Assembly (NCBI GenBank): GCA_036401375.1
Contig: DASWVB010000010.1
Coordinates: 1 to 54,536 of the forward strand
Length of the DNA stretch: 54,536 nt
Origin: DASWUZ01 sp036401375
GTDB lineage: Bacteria; Acidobacteriota; Terriglobia; Terriglobales; Acidobacteriaceae
Reading direction: 5' to 3'
Part shown: positions 41,138 through 51,160 of the stretch, piece after piece
How the letters are laid out: the number at the start of each line of letters is the position of its first letter
Position numbering within the stretch: the first letter of the stretch is position 1
Notes under the pieces: model-generated
Told to the model about the DNA's origin: nothing
The model's database searches: none
What the model saw: only the letters and a program-made list of their open reading frames with translations
Program-made: the position numbers and the translations under genes

Positions 41138-43147
41138 ATGAATCGGAAGTCCAGAGACGAACGCCGTCGGCCGTTTTTGAAATGCAGCGCCGGCATACTG
41201 ATCGCATCGCAGGTACTAGCGGGAGCGCCACTGCCCGCCTTCGCCGATAGCGGAGACGCCAAGACCCGCACGCCCATCAAGCATGTCATCGTGATCCTCG
41301 GAGAGAACCGCACCTTCGATCACGTCTTCGCTACCTACAAGCCGGTAGCTGGTCAGACTGTCGACAACCTGCTCTCGAAGGGCATCATCAACGAAGACGG
41401 CACGCCCGGGCCGAAGTACTATCTTGCTCACCAGAATTTTGCCAGCGACACCAGCGCGGAGGGCTACCAGGTCAGCCCGGCGTTCCAGAACCTCTATCCA
41501 ACTTTGCCCGCTCCTCTCGCGGGCGGCCCAACGACTCCCTACGTGCCCAGCATTGCGATTGCAAAGGCGGTAGAGAATGGCCTGCCGAACAACCAGTATT
41601 ACAACTACCTGACCACCGGCGGCACAGGCCTCACCAGCGGCACTCCCGACACGCGCATTCCCAACGTGAACTATCTGCCTCCTGGTCCGTTTCAGATTAC
41701 CCCCGGCATCCCCTACGACGCCTATGCTGCGAGCCCGGTGCATCGCTTCTACCAGATGTGGCAGGAGATGGATTGCAATATCAACTACGCCACACCCGCC
41801 GATCCGGCAGGCTGCAAGAAGGATCTGTTCCCCTACGTGGAGACCACCATCGGCGCTGGATCAAACGGCCTGGCGCAGCCTCACAATTTCAGCGATGTGA
41901 CCACCCGCGAAGGCTCGACCGCCATGGGCTTCTATAACGTTCTGCAAGGCGACGCGCCATACCTCAAGATGCTGGTCGACCGCTACTCCTCCAGCGACAA
42001 CTACCATCAGGCGTTCAACGGCGGCACAGGCGCCAACCACGTCGCCATCGGTACCGGCGATGCCATCTACTTCAGCGATGCCAATGGCAATGCCGCTACC
42101 CCGCCGCACAATCAGCTGGTCGCTGCCGGCACTCCGAACGCCGGCATCGTCGATGAGATCGAGAACCCCGACCCGCAGCCGAACACCAATAACTACTACA
42201 CGCAGGATGGCTACGGCGGAGGCTCCTATGGCTCAGCTTCCTTCGGCGGCGGCTCCTACAGCAACTGCTCAGATTCCGATGAGCCCGGCGTTCACTCGGT
42301 GCTGACCTACCTCAGCACCCTGCCCTATGAGGTGGATCCAAAGTGCGCTCCGGACCACTACTACCTGCTGAACAATTACAACCCAGGCTACTTCGGCGAT
42401 GGTTCCAATGCCTACACCGATACGAACAAGAACAACACCGTCTTCACCATTCCACCATCAAAGCTGCGTAACATAGGCGACGCACTGATCGAGAAGAACA
42501 TCTCCTTCGCTTACTTCGGCGACCAGTACAACCTCAACAAGACGGACCCCTACTACCTCAACCCCGCGGATGTGTACTGCAATATCTGCAATTTCCTGCA
42601 GTACTCCACCTCTATCATGACGGACCCTGCCAAGCGCGCCGCTCATCTCAAGGACACGACCGATTTGTATGCGGATCTGAAGGCCGGTACCCTGCCTGCG
42701 GTCTCGTATGTGAAGCCTAGCGGTCTGGTGGATGGCCACCCTGCTTCATCCAAGCTGGACCTGTTTGAAGGCTTTGTGAAGAAGATCGTCGACGGCGTGC
42801 AGAACAGTCCACAGCTGGTCGGCAACACGGCCATCTTCATCACCTTCGACGAGGGCGGGGGCTACTACGACTCCGGATACGTGCAGCCCCTCGACTTCTT
42901 CGGCGACGGCACGCGGGTACCGATGATCGTGGTTGGGCCGAACGTGAAGCACGGCCACATCTCGCACGTTTATAACGACCACGTCTCAATTCTAAAGTTC
43001 ATCGAGCGCAACTGGTCCCTCAAGCCGCTCACCGACCGCAGCCGCGACAACCTGCCAGATCCAGTGGCCGATCCCATCAACCCCTACGTGCCCACCAACA
43101 GCCCAGCAATCGGAGACTTGTTCGACCTGTTCGACTTTGAGGGCTAG
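41138..43147 (+). CDS. Secreted phosphoesterase (phospholipase C / acid phosphatase family)
   Basis: This 669-residue protein starts at ATG 41138, seven bases after AAGGAGAG. It has an N-terminal signal sequence (RRPFLKCSAGILIASQVLAGAPLPAFA). The phosphoesterase family signature starts with IKHVIVILGENRTFDHVFATY, and includes QPHNFSDVT, NYHQAFNGGTGANHVAIG, FITFDEGGGYYDSGY, RVPMIVVGP and YNDHVSILKFIE near the end, which supply the metal and catalytic residues of the alkaline-phosphatase-like fold. It probably releases phosphate or hydrolyses phospholipids outside the cell. A strong terminator follows. Confidence 0.9.
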   Translation: MNRKSRDERRRPFLKCSAGILIASQVLAGAPLPAFADSGDAKTRTPIKHVIVILGENRTFDHVFATYKPVAGQTVDNLLSKGIINEDGTPGPKYYLAHQNFASDTSAEGYQVSPAFQNLYPTLPAPLAGGPTTPYVPSIAIAKAVENGLPNNQYYNYLTTGGTGLTSGTPDTRIPNVNYLPPGPFQITPGIPYDAYAASPVHRFYQMWQEMDCNINYATPADPAGCKKDLFPYVETTIGAGSNGLAQPHNFSDVTTREGSTAMGFYNVLQGDAPYLKMLVDRYSSSDNYHQAFNGGTGANHVAIGTGDAIYFSDANGNAATPPHNQLVAAGTPNAGIVDEIENPDPQPNTNNYYTQDGYGGGSYGSASFGGGSYSNCSDSDEPGVHSVLTYLSTLPYEVDPKCAPDHYYLLNNYNPGYFGDGSNAYTDTNKNNTVFTIPPSKLRNIGDALIEKNISFAYFGDQYNLNKTDPYYLNPADVYCNICNFLQYSTSIMTDPAKRAAHLKDTTDLYADLKAGTLPAVSYVKPSGLVDGHPASSKLDLFEGFVKKIVDGVQNSPQLVGNTAIFITFDEGGGYYDSGYVQPLDFFGDGTRVPMIVVGPNVKHGHISHVYNDHVSILKFIERNWSLKPLTDRSRDNLPDPVADPINPYVPTNSPAIGDLFDLFDFEG

Positions 43148-43171
43148 TTCAAGCCCGTCTGACTTGATTGA

Positions 43172-43200
43172 GCAGAGCCGGCAATCTTTGCCGGCTCTGC
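43172..43200. terminator. Strong hairpin terminator between convergent genes
   Basis: A perfect 13-bp stem (GCAGAGCCGGCAA / TTGCCGGCTCTGC) with a three-base loop lies 25 bp after the phosphoesterase stop and 25 bp before the thiE stop. The downstream plus-strand sequence is moderately T-rich. It can end transcripts from both sides. Confidence 0.85.
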
Positions 43201-43224
43201 CCTTCCATCTTCCAATACCAATCG

Positions 43225-43920
43225 TTACCCCACGCGCACGTCGCGTAACGATTGCCAGTCTCCGCTGGTGAAGAGGCGGATTCCGGCCACTCCAGCAGCC
43301 CCTGTCTCCACGCATTGGCTGGCGTTCTCTGCGGTGATTCCGCCGAGCGCTAGGACGGGTACTGCTCCGGCGGCCCGGCAAGCGGCGGCCAGAGCTTTCA
43401 ACCCAACACCGGGCAGAGTCGTACCTGGCCCGAGCAGCTTTCCGAAGACGGGTGCAAATAGGATCAGGTCCACTCCGAGATCGCACGCGCGGACAACCTC
43501 ATCAAGATAGTGGCAGCTCACGCTGATGAGGGGGCTGGTTGTGCCAGCCTCGCGTTGGGCAAACGTATGCCGGGCGTGGTTGATAGCTGGGGCGGAGAAG
43601 CCACCAGGCAGATGTACACCGTCGGCCCCAGCCTCGTTGGCGATTAAAGCGGGTCCATTGACGAGGATCTTCGTCTTGTTGCAGGTGGCGGTTGCCGGCG
43701 ACTCCGAAGGGTGCACAGCTGCCACGAACCGGCCGACCAGGACCCGCAACGCGCTCGGCTCAAGCTGCTTCTCACGGACCTGGATGTAATCCACGCCCCC
43801 GGCTGCCCAGCCGCCGGCAAGCTCGATCAGCCCGGGTCTGCGTTCTGCTGGTTGCCTGGGCCCAGCGTTGGGGTCGAGCTCCGGAAGCGCCAACCCGTCC
43901 GTGATCGCGCAAAGCTTCAT
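43225..43920 (-). CDS. thiE: Thiamine phosphate synthase family protein (ThiE/TenI)
   Basis: This 231-residue TIM-barrel protein matches ThiE/TenI. Motifs include KLCAITDGLALP, GVDYIQVREKQLEPSAL, ILVNGPALIANEAGADGVHLPGG, VSCHYLDEVV, DLILFAPVFGK and VPVLALGGITAENASQCVETGAAGVAGIRL. ATG 43920 is preferred over the upstream in-frame ATG 43947. ThiE couples the thiazole and pyrimidine phosphates of thiamine, whereas TenI-type relatives act as thiazole tautomerases. The altered PVFGK loop leaves either possible. No other thi gene is adjacent. Confidence 0.85.
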   Translation of the reverse strand: MKLCAITDGLALPELDPNAGPRQPAERRPGLIELAGGWAAGGVDYIQVREKQLEPSALRVLVGRFVAAVHPSESPATATCNKTKILVNGPALIANEAGADGVHLPGGFSAPAINHARHTFAQREAGTTSPLISVSCHYLDEVVRACDLGVDLILFAPVFGKLLGPGTTLPGVGLKALAAACRAAGAVPVLALGGITAENASQCVETGAAGVAGIRLFTSGDWQSLRDVRVG

Positions 43921-44202
43921 GAGCCGAGTCTCTGGTGGAAGCTGCACAGGCCGGGCAACTCCGCCGCGAGCACCATGTGCTTGTCAGCGATGCAACGCCG
44001 GTGTTTGTGATGCACCGAAAAGCGGCAGAGGCGATCCTGTAGGCAGCGCGCTGCTGCTGGCTTATGGTAGCTTCTAGGCTGATTCCGTGTCTCATTTCGG
44101 GGCAAACGGCCGACAGGTTGGCTCATACACGGTCACTCGCCGAGGCGTGCAGCCGATAAAGAAGTCAGGATCGTTGTCGCACAGGGGCCCACTCTACCGT
44201 TT

Positions 44203-45597
44203 ATGGATACTTTCGACCTTCTAGTCATCGGCTCGGGCCCCTCGGGTCAACGCGCGGCCGTCGCTGCCGTGAAACGTGGCAAAAAGGTGGCAGTCGTTGA
44301 GATGCGCGGAGTGGTTGGGGGAGTCTGCATCAACACCGGCACCATCCCCAGCAAGACGATGCGCGAGGCGGTGCTGCACCTCTCCGGCTACAACTACCGC
44401 TCCATCTACGGCATGAACTACCGGGTCAAGGAAAAGATCACGATGGCGGATCTCGCCTTCCGCATCCAGCACGTGATCAAGACGGAGGTCGATGTCACCG
44501 AGGCGCAACTCTCGCGCAACGGGGTCGAGGTGCTCAGCGGAACGGCCAGCTTCGAAGACTCGACTCACGTCAAGGTCACCGGAGTGAGAGGCTCGAACAC
44601 CTACGAGGCTGCAAATATCATCATCGCAGTCGGCACCAAGCCCGCGACCTCGCCGCGCGTGCCGACCAACGGGCGCAACATCATCAACAGCGATCAGATC
44701 CTCGAGATGACCGACCTGCCGAAGAACCTGATCGTGGTCGGTGGCGGCGTGATCGGCGTCGAGTATACGTGCATGTTTTCAGCCCTGGGCATCCGCGTGA
44801 CGCTGATCGAGAAGCGTCCCCGTCTGCTCGAGTTCGCCGATCAGGAGATCGTCGAGGCGCTCAGCTACCATCTGCGCGACACCCGGGTCACGATGCGGCT
44901 TGGAGAAGAGGTAGAGAGCGTGGAGGAGCTGACCGCCGGCTCGGTGGTCGCCAACCTCGAGAGCAAGAAGCGGATCAACGCCGACGCCCTGCTCTATGCC
45001 GTCGGACGCCAGGGCAATGTCGACGAACTGAACCTCGCCGCAGCGGGTATCGAGGCCGACTCCCGCGGGCGCATCCCGGTCGACAAGGACTTCCGCACCA
45101 GGCAGCAGAGCATCTTCGCGGTCGGCGATGTGATCGGCTTTCCCAGCCTCGCCTCGGTCTCGATGGAACAGGGGCGCATTGCCGTAGCGCGCGCGTTCAA
45201 CGACGACAGTCTGCACACCAACCCGAGCCTCTACCCCTACGGCATCTACACCATCCCCGAGATCTCCTTCATCGGCAAGACCGAGGAGCAGCTCACGGAG
45301 GAAGACGTGCCTTACGAGGTGGGCGTCGCCTATTACCGTGAGATCGCCCGGGGACAGATTCGCGGCGACACGACGGGGCGCCTCAAACTCATCTTCAATC
45401 GCGAGACCAAGGCAATCCTTGGCATACACATCATCGGTGAGGGAGCCGCTGAGCTGGTCCACATCGGCCAGGCAGTCATGACTCTCGGCGGTACTGTGGA
45501 CTACTTCGTAGACACTGTGTTCAACTACCCCACGCTGGCGGAATGTTACAAGGCCGCCGCTTTCAACGGGCTGAATCGCCTGGCGCGAATCTCCTGA
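44203..45597 (+). CDS. sthA: Soluble pyridine nucleotide transhydrogenase SthA
   Basis: This 464-residue flavoprotein interconverts NADPH and NADH. The FAD site is LLVIGSGPSGQRAAV; the segment GGVCINTGTIPSKTMREA keeps only the first Cys of the disulfide found in lipoamide dehydrogenases, as in SthA. The NAD(P) site is LIVVGGGVIGVEYTCMF; the second FAD site is QQSIFAVGDVIGFPSLAS; and the dimer domain contains PYGIYTIPEISFIG and LAECYKAAAFNGLNRL. ATG 44203 lies in a good context. Confidence 0.93.
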   Translation: MDTFDLLVIGSGPSGQRAAVAAVKRGKKVAVVEMRGVVGGVCINTGTIPSKTMREAVLHLSGYNYRSIYGMNYRVKEKITMADLAFRIQHVIKTEVDVTEAQLSRNGVEVLSGTASFEDSTHVKVTGVRGSNTYEAANIIIAVGTKPATSPRVPTNGRNIINSDQILEMTDLPKNLIVVGGGVIGVEYTCMFSALGIRVTLIEKRPRLLEFADQEIVEALSYHLRDTRVTMRLGEEVESVEELTAGSVVANLESKKRINADALLYAVGRQGNVDELNLAAAGIEADSRGRIPVDKDFRTRQQSIFAVGDVIGFPSLASVSMEQGRIAVARAFNDDSLHTNPSLYPYGIYTIPEISFIGKTEEQLTEEDVPYEVGVAYYREIARGQIRGDTTGRLKLIFNRETKAILGIHIIGEGAAELVHIGQAVMTLGGTVDYFVDTVFNYPTLAECYKAAAFNGLNRLARIS

Positions 45598-45659
45598 AAG
45601 ATCGCACCGGCAGAGGCACCACCCCGGCAAATTCCGGGGCAGAGTAGCAGAGAGGCGAT

Positions 45660-46550
45660 ATGGCGAGAACCATCGGAGTGGTGATGGCCGAGCGCGTAGT
45701 CGCCGGTCTTCTCCAGGACCACCAAGTGGTAGGCAAGGTTCGCGAATACCCTGCGGACATCGACGAGACCCACGGCCTCATTGAGCTGCCGGCGGACGCC
45801 CTGTGCCAGATTATCTGCGAGCAGGTGCTCGCTCTCGGCGGGGAGGGGATCGAGGCGGTTGGGATCGCGCTGCCCGGCATCGTTCGCAACGGAGTCATCG
45901 AGGATTCGCCGAACCTGCCCCAGCTCAAGGGCGCAAAGATCTGCGAGCAGATCGCGCATGCGTTGCGCGACAAGGGCCAGCCGCTCGCGGTCGCTGTCTT
46001 CAATGATGCCGACGCGGTCGCAGCCGGGCTGGCGGCGACCCACGGGCAGCTCGATCGCCTGATACGGGTCTGGACCATTGGCAACGGCATCGGCTTCGGA
46101 CGTTACCCCTACGCGGAGGGCCCGTGGGAGGGAGGTCACACCACCATCACCCTCGATCCGAAGGAGAACTACTGCGCCTGCGGGGGACGCGGCCACATGG
46201 AGGGTATCATGGGGCACCGCGCCATGCGTCTGCGCTTCCTCGACATGGAGCCGGATGAGGTCTTTGCCAGCGCCAAGACGGGAGACAAGCGCTGCTGTGA
46301 ATTCGTGACCCTGTGGCATCGCGCACTGGCCGCCGCGACGGCGACCCAGATCCATCTTGAAGGGCCTGGCAAGTTCTACTTCACCGGGCGCGATATCGCC
46401 CGGCTCGATCTGACTCTGCTCAAGGAGCATATCTGGGAGATGGTCAAGATGAGCCCGCTGCAGAACTACTCCCTCGAGGTGCTGCCCGAGGACGCCACGA
46501 TCGCGATGATAGGCGCCGGCGCAGCCGCCGAACAGGCTGCCAAGTGCTGA
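45660..46550 (+). CDS. ROK-family-like protein lacking the DxGGT loop
   Basis: This 296-residue protein has ROK-like architecture: GIEAVGIALPGIVRNGVIEDSPNL, the sugar-site FNDADAVAAGLAATHG with the likely catalytic Asp, TIGNGIGFGRYPYAEGPWEGGH with the His zinc ligand, and NYCACGGRGHMEGIMG, where the usual third Cys is replaced by His. However, the N-terminal phosphate-binding loop D-x-GGT is replaced by VVMAER, so phosphoryl transfer may be lost or altered. It follows sthA by 62 bp. A glucokinase-like origin with changed function is inferred. Confidence 0.75.
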   Translation: MARTIGVVMAERVVAGLLQDHQVVGKVREYPADIDETHGLIELPADALCQIICEQVLALGGEGIEAVGIALPGIVRNGVIEDSPNLPQLKGAKICEQIAHALRDKGQPLAVAVFNDADAVAAGLAATHGQLDRLIRVWTIGNGIGFGRYPYAEGPWEGGHTTITLDPKENYCACGGRGHMEGIMGHRAMRLRFLDMEPDEVFASAKTGDKRCCEFVTLWHRALAAATATQIHLEGPGKFYFTGRDIARLDLTLLKEHIWEMVKMSPLQNYSLEVLPEDATIAMIGAGAAAEQAAKC

Positions 46551-46657
46551 CCCGCAACGCTTCTACATCTAGTACTGACACCAGAGCCGACAGCAGACGC
46601 TCATGCCGCTGCTGGCAGCCATCTCGTGCATAGACATAAGCCGCGCTTAGCCGATCT

Positions 46658-48154
46658 CTATCGGTAGGATCGCTGATAGGTGCGGGTGATGCGGTCATGC
46701 CAGCTCAGGCGGTCCTCGTCAAAGAGAACCCAGGCGCATCCAAGACCCAGGGGACAGAGCGACAGCAGCATGCTGGCGACCCGAATGCGCAGCTGCCGGC
46801 GGCTCGGGTTCTCGTCGTCAAAGGTGCACAGCGCGATCTTGGCGTAGCGCATCCCCGGAGTACTCTCGGCATACCGAAAGAAGAGCAGCTGGTAGACGAG
46901 TGCAACCGCAAGGAACGCGAGTGCCCCGGCAATGAGCGCCGGCTTGCCCGATGGCAGGTGTGCAGCGCAGGCGGCGAACGACAGAACGAATAGTAGAAAG
47001 GCGGCGGCGACCAGGGCGAAGTCCACTATGGCTGCCATGGCACGATCTTCAAGGCTGGCGGTCTGCAGCGGAACCTGCAGGGTGCTGATTTGGCTGGAGG
47101 GCGCCGCATGCACCTCTCGCGCGGATTGCCGGGCGCCGGCCGGAGGGGCATGTTCCGGCTCCTCCACCTCGTAGGCCGGATGAACACCAAGCCGGATGGA
47201 AGACCACTCCGCGCGGGATTGCTCAAGGCTTGCAGTAGTCGAGATCGACTCCGGCGCTACTTCAAAGATGCGCAGCTGCGACTGCTCCGTACCAGCGAAG
47301 GCCTCGTCGCGCAGAGGCCCCTCAGCCAGGCGAGGCCGGGCGCGCCGGGTTGCGAAGAGCTCCCGCGGAAACTCGATAAGGTTGGCGTGAATAGGCTGCG
47401 CGGGCGTCGTCTCGTAGACAGCCACAGCTCCTGACTCCTCCTCGGCAAGCGTGATGCGAAGCTCACTGTTCGCCGCAGCAGGTGCTGCAGACTGCGCGGG
47501 GAAAGTCACACCCGCGGTATTGTCAGGTAATGAAGCCATGGACGCCGTAGTAGACACGGTGTCCTGCCAGGCCTCACGCCTCATCTCGCTCCTTGTCTCA
47601 CTCCCTGTCTCACGCCTGCGATCCCTCCTGGTGGCTCTCGAGGTCTCAGACGGCTGCTCGTTCCGATCGCGGGTGTCTCGTCGACCTGCGCCCTCCTGTT
47701 GAGCGCCGTCATCGCCCCGGCCAGCACCTGACAGTTCAGAGCTGCGCGCCAACTCGACCTTGGATTGCTCCTTGGCAGTACCTGAGGGGAGGGTCTTCTC
47801 GAGAGAAGGGGTGTCAGGCCGAATGTCGAGTCCGGTGAGGATTGCCTGGGCCGCGGCATGTGCCTGGCTGGCGGCCCGGGCCGCAGCAGCCGCAGCATCG
47901 GCCGCGTTCTGCGCCTCCGCTGCCAGCATCTCGCTGTAGGTAGGGGCCTTCGCATAACGGGCAGCTACCTTGGCCGCGATGCTGGACTTTGAGGGCTCAC
48001 CAGCGGCTGCATGGTCCAATCCGGGGAGCGTCGGATGCTCCTCGCCCCTGCGTGGGCGCCGCGTACGGTGTGCAGCGAGCCGGTCATTCACTTCCTGCTT
48101 CCAGGCAGCGCCTGTCTCGATGTTCGGTAGGGCTGCGCCCGGCGCTGTACTCAA
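46658..48154 (-). CDS. RDD-family membrane protein with long disordered N-terminus
   Basis: This frame of 498 residues probably starts at TTG 48154 behind GAGGG. Residues about 372-498 form an RDD-type domain: SLEDRAMAAIVDFALVAAAFLLF, two membrane helices (VALVYQLLFFRY), STPGMRYAKIALCT, and the terminal LSWHDRITRTYQRSY. The first ~370 residues are low-complexity: an Ala-rich coiled segment (AEAQNAADAAAAAARAASQAHAAAQ), an Arg/Glu/Thr-rich tract (about 160-210), and two short motifs repeated with variation (ANLIEFPRELFATRRARPR). It is divergent from lptD. The function is unknown. Confidence 0.75.
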   Translation of the reverse strand: MSTAPGAALPNIETGAAWKQEVNDRLAAHRTRRPRRGEEHPTLPGLDHAAAGEPSKSSIAAKVAARYAKAPTYSEMLAAEAQNAADAAAAAARAASQAHAAAQAILTGLDIRPDTPSLEKTLPSGTAKEQSKVELARSSELSGAGRGDDGAQQEGAGRRDTRDRNEQPSETSRATRRDRRRETGSETRSEMRREAWQDTVSTTASMASLPDNTAGVTFPAQSAAPAAANSELRITLAEEESGAVAVYETTPAQPIHANLIEFPRELFATRRARPRLAEGPLRDEAFAGTEQSQLRIFEVAPESISTTASLEQSRAEWSSIRLGVHPAYEVEEPEHAPPAGARQSAREVHAAPSSQISTLQVPLQTASLEDRAMAAIVDFALVAAAFLLFVLSFAACAAHLPSGKPALIAGALAFLAVALVYQLLFFRYAESTPGMRYAKIALCTFDDENPSRRQLRIRVASMLLSLCPLGLGCAWVLFDEDRLSWHDRITRTYQRSYR

Positions 48155-48381
48155 AACTTGGCCCTCATTCGATCTCTGCTACTGTCGCCGGTGGCGTCTA
48201 GGTTCGAAGACTCCGCAACCAGAGCTACCCGGGAGACGTCTCTTACTCAGGCTTCTCGTGCTTCTAAACGCTTTGCCGTGGTGCGGCGCCGGTCCCATGA
48301 TCCCTTGCCTGCCGGCTGCTGCAGGAGGGACACACCTTTCGAGGCTGTTGCTTTGCTATGCTGGAGCAGTTCCGACGCCCG

Positions 48382-51024
48382 ATGAGACTTCGCTTCCCCT
48401 TATGTATCACGGTGCTACTGGCATGTCATCCGCTGCTTTGGCCGCAGGCGTTGACCAATCAGTTTCCCCCGGCAGCAATGGGTGCGGCGCAGCGCGGCGC
48501 CAAGTCGGAAGGCGCGCAAAATCGGGCGCGCGCCGCGATGTCTTCGCCCCCTGCAAAGCCACAGGATCGGCCTGAAGACGTAGTCGTCAACGAGTCGGAG
48601 CCGGTACTCCCGGGAGCCGGCGGCGGTGCGTCACAGCCAGCTCAAGGCCCTGCAAGGCTGAGCGTGGATGGAGTTCCGATTGCGGAGCCGGAGCAGCCCG
48701 AACCTGTCGGGGTGCCTGTACACATCGCGGCGGATCGCGAGACAAAGAGAGGCGACCTCTACACCCTCGACGGTCACGTCGAAATAGACTACCAGGGTTA
48801 CGTCGTGCGAGCTGATACAGCTCTCTACAACACAGCCACCGATGCGATCGAGGCTGAGGGCCATCTGCAGCTCGAGGGCGGACGCGACCAGGAAGAGGTC
48901 AGCGCCGAGCATGGAACGATCAACCTGCGTGAGCAGACTGCACACTTTTACAACGTCGTCGGCTCCATACGCCTCGCGCGTCCGGTTCCTATTACCCCGG
49001 CGATGACGGGGCTTGCCTCCTCCGCGCCCGCAGCCGCCGAGGCGCCACCCAACCCCTTGATCTTCACTGGACGTGAGGTCTTGAAGGACGGCCCGGACAG
49101 GTACCGTGTCATTGACGGCTCAGTCACCTCGTGCCAGCTGCCCAGGCCGGACTGGCGTCTGGCGGCATCGCGAATCCTGCTTGACGAATCCGGGCCCGAT
49201 GGAGGACGCGCCACCGCGCGCAACACTCGCTTCACCCTGCTGGGGGTGCCTGTCTTCTTCCTGCCCTATGCCACCCATCCGATCGACACGCGGGAGCGGC
49301 AATCCGGCTTTCTAATTCCCACCTTCGGAGTGTCTTCGAGCAAGGGGACGATCTTTGGCGAGGAGTACTTCTGGGCCATCAACCGCAGCATGGATCTTAC
49401 CCTCGGCTCGGAATACTACTCGGCGCGCGGTTTCGCGCCGAGGGGCGAGTTTCGCCTGCGCGGACGCGACCTCGACTTCCTCACCATCCACTTCCATAGC
49501 CTGCTTGATCGCCGGACGGGCGAGGCGAGCAGCGCCACTGGAAGGGGGAACCAGGGCGGCACCGACCTGCTGGTGGACGGAAGACGTGACTTCAGCTCCG
49601 CAACACGCGGCGTGCTCGATCTCGAATACCTGAGCTCCTACGTCTACCGGCAGGCTTTTGAAGAGAACTTCTCCATCGCCATCAGCTCTGAGGTCAAGTC
49701 GCAGGCCTTTGTCACCCACCAGGCAGATGGAATTTCCGAGAGTCTCAGCTTCGAACGCTATCAAAGCTTCGAGAACAACACTCCGTTAACGGAAATCCGC
49801 ATCCTGCATACCCCGACCCTCAGCGCGGAGGCGGTCGATCACCAGATCCCAGACACTCCCCTGGTGTGGAGGTTTTCGGTCTCACTCGGCGGACTCTCCC
49901 GCTCCGAGCCGGGCCTGCAGCGTGTCGGCGAGGTAAGGCGCATTGACCTTTACCCCCATCTTGAGCTGCCGCTTTCTTTCCGCGGGTGGAACTTTCGTCC
50001 CGAGTTCGCTGTACGGGAGACAGCCTATTCGCGCTCGCAGCTGCCGGGCGTAGGCCTTCCCGTGGTTCGCGACGCTTCGCTAAATCGAGGAGACGTCGAG
50101 GCGGGCTTCGAGCTTCATCCCCCCATCATCGAACGCGACTTCTCGCCGCCGTGGCTGCTTCATCTGCTCGGCGGCGGCCTGCGTCATTCCATCGAAGAGG
50201 ATGTGCGCTATCGATACGTAACCGGCGTCGATCACTTCACCTCGGTGCTCCGCTTTGACGATACCGATATTGTCAGCAACACCAATGAAGTGGAGTACTC
50301 GCTGACCCAGCGACTCTTTCTGCGCCAGCTCAAGGAGCATCAGTGCGGAGAGAAGGAGGCTCCGCGGGAGGATGGCAACTGCGGCGGAGGAACAGTCGAC
50401 TGGCTGTCGTGGAGTGTGGCGCAGAAGTATTTCTTCGATCCTCAGTTTGGCGGAGCCGTCGTGACCGGTACCCGCAACGTACTCGATACTACTCTGGACC
50501 TGACCGGCGTCGCATTTCTGACCCAGCCCCGCTTTACCTCGCCGGTGATCTCGCGGGTGCGCCTGAGGACCACCTCGGCGACCGATCTGGAGTGGGACCT
50601 GGACTACGATCCAAAGCTCGGCCGCATCACGTCAAGCGACCTCTTCGCCGCGTACCATCACGACGGCTACGCCTTCGCTCTGAGCCATGCCAAGCTTGAC
50701 GCGCCGGAGCCTTCGCCCACCTCTCCGCAAAACCTCGCCAGCGCTGTCAGCAACTACAACCAGCTCCGAGTGCTCTTTAGCTATGGCGCGAGCGGGAAGC
50801 GCGGCTTCAGCGCAGGAGCCAATGGCGGATACGATTTCACTCTCAGCGCGCTGCAGTTCGGAGGAGTGCAATCGGCCTACAACTGGAACTGCTGCGGGCT
50901 GAGCCTCGAATATCGGCGCTATAACCTCGGCTCGGTCCGCAACGAGAATCAGTATCTCTACAGCTTTTCGCTGGCCGGCATTGGCACCGCCGGCAACCTG
51001 CGGCGAGCGGTGCGAATCTTCTAG
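48382..51024 (+). CDS. lptD: LPS assembly outer-membrane protein LptD
   Basis: This outer-membrane protein of about 880 residues (ATG 48382; ATG 48358 possible) inserts lipopolysaccharide. After a signal peptide (LRFPLCITVLLACHPLLWPQA) and a polar segment, the OstA/LptA-like jellyroll includes ADRETKRGDLYTLDGHVEIDYQGY and NTATDAIEAEGHLQLEGGRDQEEVSAEHGTINL-type repeats. The barrel begins near VPVFFLPYATHPIDTRERQSGFLIP. Cysteines in SVTSCQLPRPDW, CGEKEAPREDGNCGG and the adjacent pair in WNCCGLSLEYRRYN correspond to the disulfide pattern of LptD. The neighbouring DsbA-like and SurA-like genes suit its maturation. Confidence 0.93.
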   Translation: MRLRFPLCITVLLACHPLLWPQALTNQFPPAAMGAAQRGAKSEGAQNRARAAMSSPPAKPQDRPEDVVVNESEPVLPGAGGGASQPAQGPARLSVDGVPIAEPEQPEPVGVPVHIAADRETKRGDLYTLDGHVEIDYQGYVVRADTALYNTATDAIEAEGHLQLEGGRDQEEVSAEHGTINLREQTAHFYNVVGSIRLARPVPITPAMTGLASSAPAAAEAPPNPLIFTGREVLKDGPDRYRVIDGSVTSCQLPRPDWRLAASRILLDESGPDGGRATARNTRFTLLGVPVFFLPYATHPIDTRERQSGFLIPTFGVSSSKGTIFGEEYFWAINRSMDLTLGSEYYSARGFAPRGEFRLRGRDLDFLTIHFHSLLDRRTGEASSATGRGNQGGTDLLVDGRRDFSSATRGVLDLEYLSSYVYRQAFEENFSIAISSEVKSQAFVTHQADGISESLSFERYQSFENNTPLTEIRILHTPTLSAEAVDHQIPDTPLVWRFSVSLGGLSRSEPGLQRVGEVRRIDLYPHLELPLSFRGWNFRPEFAVRETAYSRSQLPGVGLPVVRDASLNRGDVEAGFELHPPIIERDFSPPWLLHLLGGGLRHSIEEDVRYRYVTGVDHFTSVLRFDDTDIVSNTNEVEYSLTQRLFLRQLKEHQCGEKEAPREDGNCGGGTVDWLSWSVAQKYFFDPQFGGAVVTGTRNVLDTTLDLTGVAFLTQPRFTSPVISRVRLRTTSATDLEWDLDYDPKLGRITSSDLFAAYHHDGYAFALSHAKLDAPEPSPTSPQNLASAVSNYNQLRVLFSYGASGKRGFSAGANGGYDFTLSALQFGGVQSAYNWNCCGLSLEYRRYNLGSVRNENQYLYSFSLAGIGTAGNLRRAVRIF

Positions 51025-51160
51025 CTTCTTATCGCCCCGGTCCGCTGGCTCAACTCGCCCCAGGGCGCTCAACAGCGTTCAGCGGAGCTAAAGTCGGTTT
51101 CGTCCGAACCTTACCTGCCCCGCCCCCACAATGAGATAATGAGCTGTTTGCGATGAGGTG

